Positions 1 to 6,178 of a DNA stretch of 6,178 nucleotides are shown piece by piece (the stretch's first letter is position 1; the number at the start of each line of letters is the position of its first letter). The notes under the pieces are model-generated. The model saw only the letters and a program-made list of their open reading frames with translations, was not told where the DNA came from and searched no databases. The translations under genes and the position numbers were made by a program. This DNA is from Bacteroidota bacterium (GTDB lineage Bacteria > Bacteroidota > Bacteroidia > Bacteroidales > UBA1402), in the NCBI GenBank assembly GCA_030706285.1, contig JAUZOU010000185.1:1-6178 (forward strand), written 5' to 3'.

Positions 1-47
1 GCCATTATGGCATATTCGTATTAAAAAATAAGCCAAAATGACATATT
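1..47. repeat. Imperfect 16-bp direct repeat, spaced 31 bp
   Basis: Two 16-bp copies, at 1-16 (GCCATTATGGCATATT) and 32-47 (GCCAAAATGACATATT), match at 13 of 16 positions. Their starts are 31 bp apart, close to three helical turns. The first copy also contains a short palindrome, GCCAT-T-ATGGC at 1-11. Such phased repeats can be binding sites for a regulator, but the region is AT-rich, the left copy touches the window edge, and the distance to the next start codon is over 240 bp. This could be chance or could belong to a gene outside the window. Low confidence. Confidence 0.25.
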
Positions 48-170
48 TTTGATTACAATCGGATTGACAGCCTGTCTTAACCGGGCACTAGAGGAAGTGG
101 ATTTAGCCTATTTTGTGACTGTTTATCAATATTTTGATTAATGGAAAAGTGATTTTAATAAATATAATAC

Positions 171-178
171 TATTTTTG
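171..178 (+). promoter_or_regulatory. Candidate Bacteroidota-type -7 promoter element
   Basis: The octamer TATTTTTG fits the TAnnTTTG -7 consensus used by the primary sigma factor of Bacteroidota. It would start transcription near 183-187 and give a 5' untranslated leader of roughly 105 nt before the peptidase start at 290. No clear TTG-type -33 element is visible at the expected distance (about 148-152 reads AAGTGAT), so the match is one-sided. In AT-rich sequence such an octamer can occur by chance. Confidence 0.35.
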
Positions 179-289
179 CGCGAGGGCAAAAAAGAGCAAG
201 CTGATGCACTTCCTGCCAGATTTCAAACAATGCCTTGATGCATTTTGTTTGGACATCGTCTATCATTTAACGAATTCTAAACATGATAT

Positions 290-2317
290 ATGAAAAAAAA
301 TCTTTGGTATTTACCTATGACTTTTGCAATGATCGCAACAGGTTATAACAGCACAGTTGCTGCATCCGGTGGGCTGAATATGGGCAATCTGGACAAAAAA
401 ATCTTACCTGGTACTGATTTTTACCGGTTTGCTACCGGAGGATGGTGCGATGCCAATCCGATTCCGGATGAGTATTCAAGATATGGAACCTTTATTAAGC
501 TGGCTCAACAAAACGAACTGCAAATCAAAGACCTGATTACGGATCTTGGTAAGACACAGCACGATCAAGGTTCTGTGGCTCAAAAAATAGGTGACCTGTA
601 CAAGCTGGGAATGGACAGCGTGAAGCTGAATAATGACGGTGCCGCACCGATCAAAGAGGAACTGGCGACTATTCATGCAGCCAATACCAGAGAAGATGTC
701 ATAAACTTGCTGATTTCCTTGAGAAGAAAAGGAATCAATCCGTTCATCAGTGTCGCTTATGGTCCTGATGATAAAAACAGTTCCTTGAATATTATGCACG
801 TGTATCAAGGTGATCTTGGAATGGGCGAGCGTGAATATTACCTGTTGAATGATGATGCCTCAAAGAAATTGCGTGAGGGTTATGTCAAGCTGATAGAAAA
901 GCAGTTTGTAAATGCAGGTTATTCCGAAACTGATGCGCAAAAAGCGTCAGCTGCTATCATGGGATTGGAAACAGCCATGGCAACAGCTGATTTTCCGAAA
1001 GAGAAATTGCGTATTCCAGAGCTGAATTACCATAAACTGGCTGTTAGCCAACTTAATGATTCAGTGGCTGCTTTTGAATGGAGCCGATTTTTTGAAGGCA
1101 TTGGTGCGAAACAGGTCACCTCGCTGAACGTAGGACAGAAGGAGCCTGTTGCTGCAGCAATCAATCTGATTAAAACAGCACCGGTGGAAGACATCAAAGC
1201 CTTGCTTTCCTGGGATCTGATTAAGATGTCGGCCAAATACCTGAGTGATAATTTCGTGAATGCGAATTTTGAATTTTATGGCAAGCAGCTGAGTGGGGCT
1301 AAAGTGTTGCAACCCCGTTGGAAAAGAACGGTATCAACAGTTGGAAACACGCTCGGAGAAGCTGTCGGTCAGATGTATGTCCAAAAATATTTTCCTGCCG
1401 AAGCGAAAGAAAGGATGCTAAAACTGGTTGATAATCTGAAACTGTCATTAGGTGAACGCATTAGCGAACTTGCCTGGATGAGTGATGCCACGAAAGCAAA
1501 AGCCCAGGAAAAACTGAGCGCCATTACCGTGAAAATCGGCTATCCTGATAAATGGAGAGACTATTCGGCACTGAACATTAAGGATGACAGTTATTGGGCT
1601 AACATCGAACGGGCCATTGAGTTTGACTATGATTATGAGTTGAACAAACTGGACAAGCCGGTGGATAAGACGGAGTGGCTTATGACTCCACAAACAGTGA
1701 ATGCTTATTACAACCCGACCAGCAATGAAATTTGTTTTCCGGCTGGGATTCTTCAGCCACCATTCTTTTACATGAAAGGGGATGATGCAATCAATTATGG
1801 AGCAATCGGTGTTGTTATCGGACATGAAATGACCCATGGCTTTGACGATCAGGGCCGTAAATATGATAAGGAAGGCAATATGGCTGATTGGTGGACCGCT
1901 GATGATGCAGCCAGGTTTGACAAACGGACCAACGTTCTGGTTGATTATTTTAATAGTCTCGTCGTATTGGGCGACCTTCATGCAAACGGCACCTATACAC
2001 TGGGCGAGAATATTGCCGATCATGGTGGATTACAAGTATCATATAACGCTTTTTCTAAAACAAAGGAAGCTAAGTCTACTAAGAAAATTGAAGGATATAC
2101 TGAATCACAACGTTTCTTCCTGGCCTATGCCAATGTCTGGGCAAATAACATTCGTGACGAAGAATCCGTCCGTCTGACAAAAATCGATCCTCATTCATTG
2201 TGCAAATGGCGTGTGGATGGGGCTCTACCTCACATTGATGCCTGGTATAAGGCCTTCAATATCACACCAAAGGATCCGCTTTATTTGCCTAAAGAAAAGC
2301 GGGCTTCTATCTGGTAA
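290..2317 (+). CDS. Exported M13-family zinc metallopeptidase (neprilysin/PepO-like)
   Basis: This 675-residue protein is a complete M13 endopeptidase, expected to cleave short peptides in the periplasm or envelope. Residues 1-25 form a Sec signal peptide (KK, a hydrophobic core, then a VAA/S cleavage site). No lipobox cysteine is present, so it is probably soluble after export. The N-terminal M13 domain begins with PGTDFYRFATGGW near residue 40. The catalytic domain shows substrate-binding NAYY (471-474), zinc motif HEMTH (H512, E513, H516) and ENIAD with the third zinc ligand E573 and D577. H635 and R641 match the neprilysin transition-state histidine and the carboxylate-binding arginine in order and spacing. 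The C-terminus ends in the family's typical IW. The start at 290 is chosen because it gives a full signal peptide; no clear Shine-Dalgarno precedes it, which is normal for Bacteroidota. It stands alone, convergent with the efflux operon. Family is certain; the natural substrate is unknown, and pepO is a plausible name not proven by sequence. Confidence 0.96.
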   Translation: MKKNLWYLPMTFAMIATGYNSTVAASGGLNMGNLDKKILPGTDFYRFATGGWCDANPIPDEYSRYGTFIKLAQQNELQIKDLITDLGKTQHDQGSVAQKIGDLYKLGMDSVKLNNDGAAPIKEELATIHAANTREDVINLLISLRRKGINPFISVAYGPDDKNSSLNIMHVYQGDLGMGEREYYLLNDDASKKLREGYVKLIEKQFVNAGYSETDAQKASAAIMGLETAMATADFPKEKLRIPELNYHKLAVSQLNDSVAAFEWSRFFEGIGAKQVTSLNVGQKEPVAAAINLIKTAPVEDIKALLSWDLIKMSAKYLSDNFVNANFEFYGKQLSGAKVLQPRWKRTVSTVGNTLGEAVGQMYVQKYFPAEAKERMLKLVDNLKLSLGERISELAWMSDATKAKAQEKLSAITVKIGYPDKWRDYSALNIKDDSYWANIERAIEFDYDYELNKLDKPVDKTEWLMTPQTVNAYYNPTSNEICFPAGILQPPFFYMKGDDAINYGAIGVVIGHEMTHGFDDQGRKYDKEGNMADWWTADDAARFDKRTNVLVDYFNSLVVLGDLHANGTYTLGENIADHGGLQVSYNAFSKTKEAKSTKKIEGYTESQRFFLAYANVWANNIRDEESVRLTKIDPHSLCKWRVDGALPHIDAWYKAFNITPKDPLYLPKEKRASIW

Positions 2318-2336
2318 TCTCCCGTATATCTGCTAC

Positions 2337-2369
2337 AAAAAAAGCTGTCTCAAAAGGACAGCTTTTTTT
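2337..2369. terminator. Bidirectional rho-independent terminator
   Basis: A perfect 13-bp inverted repeat pairs 2337-2349 (A7 followed by GCTGTC) with 2357-2369 (GACAGC followed by T7) around a 7-nt loop, TCAAAAG. The GC-containing stem half followed by a run of T is present on both strands, so it can end transcription in both directions. It lies 20 bp after the peptidase stop codon on the plus strand and 18 bp after the permease stop codon on the minus strand, exactly between two convergent units. Confidence 0.93.
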
Positions 2370-2386
2370 GCAAATAACAAAACACA

Positions 2387-3610
2387 TTACTCGTATCTGA
2401 TCGCTTCGATCGGATCCAGTTCAGACGCTCGTTTAGCAGGATACCATCCAAAGAAGATACCTGTAGCCGAACAAACGAGAAACGATAGGAACACAGAATA
2501 AGCCTGGATATCAATCGGCCATTTTGCAATCATCTTGATGGCATAGGATGATACAACACCAAGGAAAACGCCGATCAGGCCTCCGGTTATACTGATCATA
2601 AAGGCTTCAATAAGAAATTGAAGCTTGATATCAGAACTTTTAGCACCGATGGACATGCGAAGACCTATTTCCTTAGTCCGTTCCGTTACGGAAACATACA
2701 TGATATTCATGATGCCGATACCGCCTACGATAAGAGAAATGCCTGCGACAGCAGCCAACAGGGCTGTCATCATATCTGTCGTGCTCGTCATCATCGTCAG
2801 CATTTCTTTCTGACTTCTGACACTGAAATCATCTTCCTCTCCGGTTTTCAATTTATGCCTGGTTCTCAAAATGTCTGAAATCTGATCCTGAGCTGCATCT
2901 GACACATCTTCACTGATAACCGATGCGTAGATGGATTCCAGATAGGTGATGGCTGAAAGCCGTTTCATCACCGTGGTATAAGGGGCCAAAATCAGGTCGT
3001 CCTGATCCATCCCCATGGAGTTGTCACCTTTTGCCGTTAACAGACCGATGACTTTAAACGGTATTTTGCCAAAGCGAATGGTTTGTCCGACAGGATCTTC
3101 TCCATTCGTAAACAAATTTTCCGCAACCGTCTGACCAATGACACAGACTTTGGCTGATGTCTGGATGTCGTTTTCTGTAAACATGTCTCCTTCTGCAATT
3201 GAATATTTACGGATTGACAGATATTCTTCGTTGACACCATCCATACTTGTAGGTGTGTTGTTCGCACCATAGATGGCTTGACTGCTGTTGGAAACACCTG
3301 GAGAAATGGCCACCAGATAGTTGCATTGATCGCGGATGGCTTTGTAATCGTCCATCTTTAGTGTCTGCATATCATCAGCACTCATACGTGCTCCTCCAGG
3401 GCCTTTATCAGCGCCAGGCCGTATGGTCAGCATATTGGATCCCATTTCAGAAATTTGACTTCTGATGCTCTTTTTAGATCCCTGACCGATTGCCAGCATC
3501 GCAATGACCGCTGCAACGCCAATGATGATGCCCAGCATAGTCAAAAAGGAGCGGGACTTGTTGTTGGCAAGTGCACGCAGGGATATTTTGAATGAATTAC
3601 CTATATTCAT
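2387..3610 (-). CDS. macB: MacB-type ABC transporter permease (FtsX fold)
   Basis: This 407-residue inner-membrane protein is the membrane half of a MacB-like transporter. Transmembrane helix 1 (about 21-42) is followed by a large periplasmic MacB_PCD domain (about 45-280), then an FtsX domain with helices near 281-304, 331-357 and 370-392. The cytoplasmic stretch ERTKEIGLRMSIGA (310-323) after helix 2 is the conserved segment that contacts the ATPase. The C-terminus PAKRASELDPIEAIRYE is a family hallmark. The frame is open upstream to an ATG at 3670, but that start would overlap the ATPase gene by 47 bp and add 20 residues with no family resemblance. The ATG at 3610 gives the usual MacB N-terminus and a 13-bp gap. 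In E. coli MacB the ATPase and permease are one polypeptide; here they are separate genes. It should transmit ATP-driven motion to the periplasmic adaptor. The family is clear; whether the cargo is an antibiotic, peptide or lipid is unknown. Confidence 0.94.
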   Translation of the reverse strand: MNIGNSFKISLRALANNKSRSFLTMLGIIIGVAAVIAMLAIGQGSKKSIRSQISEMGSNMLTIRPGADKGPGGARMSADDMQTLKMDDYKAIRDQCNYLVAISPGVSNSSQAIYGANNTPTSMDGVNEEYLSIRKYSIAEGDMFTENDIQTSAKVCVIGQTVAENLFTNGEDPVGQTIRFGKIPFKVIGLLTAKGDNSMGMDQDDLILAPYTTVMKRLSAITYLESIYASVISEDVSDAAQDQISDILRTRHKLKTGEEDDFSVRSQKEMLTMMTSTTDMMTALLAAVAGISLIVGGIGIMNIMYVSVTERTKEIGLRMSIGAKSSDIKLQFLIEAFMISITGGLIGVFLGVVSSYAIKMIAKWPIDIQAYSVFLSFLVCSATGIFFGWYPAKRASELDPIEAIRYE

Positions 3611-3623
3611 GGAATAAATGCGT

Positions 3624-4364
3624 TTAATCTTCTTTTGGCAAAGAGGCCAACGCTTCTTCGGCTGAAGCAATGGCTTCGTTTCTGGTATCGTTCACAATTT
3701 TTCCGTCTCTTAGCACGATGTTCCGGCTGCAGAATTTTGACAGTTCGGGATTGTGTGTGACAAACAAAATGGTCCGTCCATCGTGGTATAGCCGTTGGAA
3801 CAAGGCTAGAATTTCATAAGACGTATGCGTGTCCAGATTACCTGTCGCTTCATCGGCCAGGATGATCAGCGGATTGTTGACCAATGCACGGGCAATCGCT
3901 ACCCGTTGTTGCTGCCCGCCGGACAATTGGTTGGATTTATGGTGCATCCGGCTGCCGAGTCCCACTTCTTCCAAAGCGGCAATAGCTCTCTCACGCCGTT
4001 CTTTGGAACTCACGTCCTGATTGTAAATCAACGGTAATTCCACATTCTCAATGGCTGTGGTTTTTGGTAACAGGTTATAGGATTGAAAAACGAAGCCTAT
4101 CTTTTTATTTCTGATGATTGCTCGTTCATCCTTGTCCATTTTTTGGATGGAAAAACCATCGAGCAAATAATCGCCGCTGGTTGGAGAATCGAGGCAACCG
4201 AGCAGGTTCAACAACGTTGATTTACCCGAACCACTGGTGCCCATGATCGTGACAAATTCGCCGGCGTCAACAGAAAAATGGATGTTCCGAAGTGCATGGA
4301 CGGTTTCTTCGCCGACAATAAAATCGCGACACAGATTGTCAATTTTAATCAATTCCTTGCTCAT
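3624..4364 (-). CDS. MacB/LolD-type ABC transporter ATP-binding protein
   Basis: This 246-residue cytoplasmic ATPase powers the transporter formed with the permease encoded immediately downstream. All nucleotide-binding motifs are intact: Walker A GTSGSGKST (42-50, K48), Q-loop glutamine Q94, signature LSGGQQQR (147-154), Walker B LIILADE (166-172) with catalytic E172, D-loop GNLD (175-178) and switch histidine H204. Its length and the LSGGQQQRVAIARAL block are typical of the MacB/LolD/FtsE branch of ABC ATPases. The start ATG (4364-4362) overlaps the TGA stop of the adaptor gene as ATGA, which suggests translational coupling and equal dosage. A short alanine- and glutamate-rich tail follows the core after about residue 228. 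LolD function is less likely because the partners are a MacA-like adaptor and a TolC homologue, not LolC/E. Confidence 0.95.
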   Translation of the reverse strand: MSKELIKIDNLCRDFIVGEETVHALRNIHFSVDAGEFVTIMGTSGSGKSTLLNLLGCLDSPTSGDYLLDGFSIQKMDKDERAIIRNKKIGFVFQSYNLLPKTTAIENVELPLIYNQDVSSKERRERAIAALEEVGLGSRMHHKSNQLSGGQQQRVAIARALVNNPLIILADEATGNLDTHTSYEILALFQRLYHDGRTILFVTHNPELSKFCSRNIVLRDGKIVNDTRNEAIASAEEALASLPKED

Positions 4365-5680
4365 TTTTTCGATGTTTTTTGGTCTGGACGCTTAGGCATG
4401 AACGGGCTGCTATTTTCCTGGGAAGAAGAGGTATCGGAAGAGGCAATGTTTGTTGTCGAAGCCAATTCTGTTACCACTTTATCACCGGCTTTTAAACCGT
4501 CTAGAATTTCAGTGGATACCCCATCTGTTATGCCGATGGTTACTTTTCGTTGAGACAGACTGCCATCTGTATTTTGAATCCAGATGGTACGTTGATTGAG
4601 TTCGCCTTCTGGGGCATCAGGTCCGTAGGTTTGAACCTGAAGGTCACTGTTCAGCGTTTTTTTGCCTGTGCTTGTACTTTTGGCTGTTGAGGTTTGGCCG
4701 GCTGACTTTGACGTGGCTATCTTGCCCTTGACAGGAATGTTCAATTTGGCCAGTATGTCGGCTGTCGGTTGAACGCGCTGAGCTTTCGCCGGCATGACAA
4801 GCACGCCTCTTCGTTCATTGGTATAGATATTGACGCTAGCCGTCAATCCTGGCAGCAGTTTGAGATCGGGATTCGGAGCATTGATCACCACTTCATAGGT
4901 CACGACATTGGAATTGGTCTTGGCTTCGAGCCTAACTTTCGTCACGGTGCCTTTGAATTCGTCGTTTGGAAAGGCATCAACCGTAAACATCACATTTTGA
5001 CCTACTTTAACAGATCCTATATCTGCTTCGTCGACGTTTGCAATGACTCGCATCTGTTTCAGGTCTTTGGCAATGGTAAACATGGTTGGCGTACTGAAAC
5101 TCGCTGCGACCGTTTGACCTTCATCTACAGCACGAGATAAGACAACACCATCAATCGGAGAGTAAATGTTGGCATACCCAAGATTGGTTTGTGCTTTCTC
5201 CAGCTCTTGCTGAGCTTTGGTGAACGAAAACCTGGCATTGTTGTACTGATACAAAGCCGTCTCATAATCCGTCCGGCTGACAGACTGCGATTTGTACAAT
5301 TGATTGACTCTGTTAAAATTGCTTTGTTGATACGTCAATTCGTTTTTTTCGGCTTCATAACTTGCTTTAGATGAAACAAAGGATGCTTTTAAGGTCGATT
5401 TGTCGAGCTCTGCCAACAATTGTCCTTTCTTAACGACGGAGCTGTAATCAACGTAAACTTTATTAATGATTCCGGAAACTTGTGTGCCAACCTCGACAGT
5501 CACCAAGGGTTCAACGGTGCCAGTGGCAGTAACGGTGGTCAGAATGTCTCCGGTTGTCACGGTTGATGTTTGGACACTTAATGAAGCAGGATTCGTTTTC
5601 TTTAATAGAAAAAGCCAAACGCATAGGCCAATGACGATGATCGCCACAGCTATCAGTGAAATTTTCAAAGTCTTATTCAT
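4361..5680 (-). CDS. macA: MacA-like periplasmic adaptor subunit (HlyD/RND-MFP family)
   Basis: This 439-residue membrane fusion protein would link the inner-membrane transporter to the outer-membrane channel. One N-terminal transmembrane anchor (about 7-27) leaves the rest in the periplasm; C20 is preceded by leucine, so it is not a lipobox. The first lipoyl half-motif (about 62-100, VGTQVSGIINKVYV) and the second (about 171-205, IYSPIDGVVLSRAVDEGQTV) flank a coiled-coil alpha-hairpin (about 100-168). Its tip carries R124-x3-L128-x6-S135, the consensus by which adaptors dock onto TolC. A beta-barrel domain follows (about 209-290), then a membrane-proximal domain interrupted by a Ser/Thr/Lys-rich insert (about 318-345), and a polar Ser-rich tail (about 408-439). 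The start lies 11 bp after the TolC-homologue stop codon, and its own stop overlaps the ATPase start. In E. coli, MacA also stimulates the MacB ATPase. The family is certain; the name macA rests on the MacB-type partners. Confidence 0.94.
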   Translation of the reverse strand: MNKTLKISLIAVAIIVIGLCVWLFLLKKTNPASLSVQTSTVTTGDILTTVTATGTVEPLVTVEVGTQVSGIINKVYVDYSSVVKKGQLLAELDKSTLKASFVSSKASYEAEKNELTYQQSNFNRVNQLYKSQSVSRTDYETALYQYNNARFSFTKAQQELEKAQTNLGYANIYSPIDGVVLSRAVDEGQTVAASFSTPTMFTIAKDLKQMRVIANVDEADIGSVKVGQNVMFTVDAFPNDEFKGTVTKVRLEAKTNSNVVTYEVVINAPNPDLKLLPGLTASVNIYTNERRGVLVMPAKAQRVQPTADILAKLNIPVKGKIATSKSAGQTSTAKSTSTGKKTLNSDLQVQTYGPDAPEGELNQRTIWIQNTDGSLSQRKVTIGITDGVSTEILDGLKAGDKVVTELASTTNIASSDTSSSQENSSPFMPKRPDQKTSKK

Positions 5681-5691
5681 AGGGAGTGAAA

Positions 5692-6178
5692 TTAAAGTTC
5701 GATGGTTACATTTTGATAGAAATCAAGTAGTTTTTGGCTGAGCACTGCTCCGTATTTTGCCTGGATCACAGTTTTTTCAGCTTCCAGATAGGTGTCTTTT
5801 GCCGTAAGCAGTTCCACTGTATTTTTCATACCTAGTTTAAATTGTCCGTCAACGAGTTTGTAGCTTTCTTCTGCTGAAGCCAGTTTTTCTTTTGCTGCGA
5901 AAAAGTTGCTTTGGGCAGAAACCGCATCCTGATAAACTGATTCGACTGTTTTTAGCAATTCTTTCTGAGCACTGGTATATTCCAGTTTGGCTGATTCGAC
6001 ATCCAGTTTGGCTTTTTGGACAGAGGCCTTTGTTGCGCCTCTGTTATAAATGGGAATGCTCAGGCTTAATCCGAGAGACTGACCAAGATTGTTATTCAAT
6101 TGATTGATGTAACTGCTGGATGAACTGCCATAATGGCCGGTTTGTATCCCTGCTGAGAGAGACAGGCTAGGCAAATAC
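5692..6178 (-). CDS. TolC-family outer membrane efflux protein, C-terminal part (runs off the window)
   Basis: About 162 C-terminal residues of an outer membrane channel protein are visible; the gene continues beyond 6178 with the frame open to the edge. A TTG at 6174 could be read as a start but is internal, since a TAT codon precedes it in frame and YLPSLSLSAG is a typical mid-protein TolC-family segment. Recognisable parts are the beta-strand region after LPSLSLSAG, the conserved LGLSLSIPIYNRG strand entering the long helix (KASVQKAKLDVESAKLEY), and a second helical stretch with the family's LVDGQFKLGMKNTVELLTAKDTY signature (the segment is EESYKLVDG then QFKLGMKNTVELL). Family members are usually 420-480 residues, so roughly the first 270-300 residues are missing from view. 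It would form the trimeric exit duct for the pump encoded downstream. The operon promoter must lie outside the window, upstream of this gene. Confidence 0.92.
   Translation of the reverse strand, partial: YLPSLSLSAGIQTGHYGSSSSSYINQLNNNLGQSLGLSLSIPIYNRGATKASVQKAKLDVESAKLEYTSAQKELLKTVESVYQDAVSAQSNFFAAKEKLASAEESYKLVDGQFKLGMKNTVELLTAKDTYLEAEKTVIQAKYGAVLSQKLLDFYQNVTIEL

Larger units (their letters stand above)
1..289. other. Intergenic leader region upstream of the M13 peptidase gene
   Basis: No coding sequence can be supported here. On the plus strand all three frames reach stop codons within the first 41 bases (ending at 24, 31 and 41), so the tail of an upstream gene could end there, but too few residues remain to recognise it. 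The rest holds the imperfect direct repeat, an AT-rich inverted repeat at 122-141 (ATCAA-TATT-TTGAT core), a candidate promoter element at 171-178 and a possible hairpin at 222-253. No tRNA-like or riboswitch-like structure was recognised. Confidence 0.6.

Noticed and set aside
1..41. Tail of an upstream plus-strand gene
   Set aside because: All three frames end within 41 bases and give at most a dozen residues, so no frame can be preferred and no gene can be claimed.
407..421. LPGTD in the peptidase as a sortase-like sorting motif
   Set aside because: It is N-terminal, lacks the LPXTG pattern and tail, and belongs to the conserved PGxDFY opening of the M13 N-terminal domain.
1448..2023. Long open frame (191 codons) on the minus strand opposite the peptidase gene
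   Set aside because: It lies entirely antisense to the conserved catalytic half of the M13 peptidase, shows no recognisable domain, and its openness follows from the codon use of the real gene.
1836..2177. Second plus-strand frame (113 codons) inside the peptidase gene
   Set aside because: Out-of-frame shadow overlapping the HEMTH and ENIAD region of the real gene, with no protein-like features of its own.
2211..2501. Plus-strand frame spanning the peptidase 3' end, terminator and permease 3' end
   Set aside because: It runs through a strong terminator hairpin and overlaps two real genes in other frames; the translation resembles no family.
4769..5140. Plus-strand frame of 123 codons opposite the adaptor gene
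   Set aside because: Antisense to the conserved lipoyl and beta-barrel domains of the adaptor; a shadow frame.
5615..5630. Cysteine near the adaptor N-terminus as a lipobox
   Set aside because: The residue before C20 is leucine, which does not fit the Gly/Ala/Ser required at that position; the segment reads as a transmembrane anchor.
6172..6174. TTG as a possible start of a short TolC-like protein
   Set aside because: The frame stays open to the window end and the visible sequence begins in the middle of the TolC fold, so this is an internal leucine codon of a longer gene.

Overview
The window looks like an ordinary chromosomal stretch from a member of the Bacteroidota, most likely Bacteroidales-like. 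This rests on several cues: the ABC transporter is split in the way usual for that phylum, the start codons lack convincing Shine-Dalgarno sequences, there is a TAnnTTTG-type promoter element upstream of the first gene, and the protein sequences have a Bacteroidota flavour. No mobile element, RNA gene, CRISPR array or sign of recent transfer was seen.

Layout: positions 1-289 are a non-coding leader region with AT-rich stretches, a weak direct repeat, a candidate promoter and a possible small hairpin. Positions 290-2317 (+) encode a complete, exported M13-family (neprilysin/PepO-like) zinc metallopeptidase with all the expected catalytic residues. A strong, symmetrical hairpin with A and U tracts on its two sides (2337-2369) separates it from a convergent operon on the minus strand.

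That operon is read from right to left. It starts with the 3' part of a TolC-family outer membrane factor gene (5692 to beyond the window end), then a MacA-like periplasmic adaptor (4361-5680), a MacB/LolD-type ATPase (3624-4364) and a MacB-type FtsX-fold permease (2387-3610). Spacings are 11 bp, a 4-bp ATGA overlap and 13 bp, so the four genes are almost certainly co-transcribed. Together they would make a tripartite MacAB-TolC-like pump. The ATPase dimer and permease dimer sit in the inner membrane and act as a mechanotransmission motor. The adaptor bridges the periplasm and docks by its alpha-hairpin tip onto the TolC channel. The substrate cannot be read from the sequence.

The peptidase and the pump are convergent, separately terminated units, and nothing here ties them functionally. 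I found no convincing undescribed system. The findings listed are modest observations on regulation, gene boundaries and domain details.
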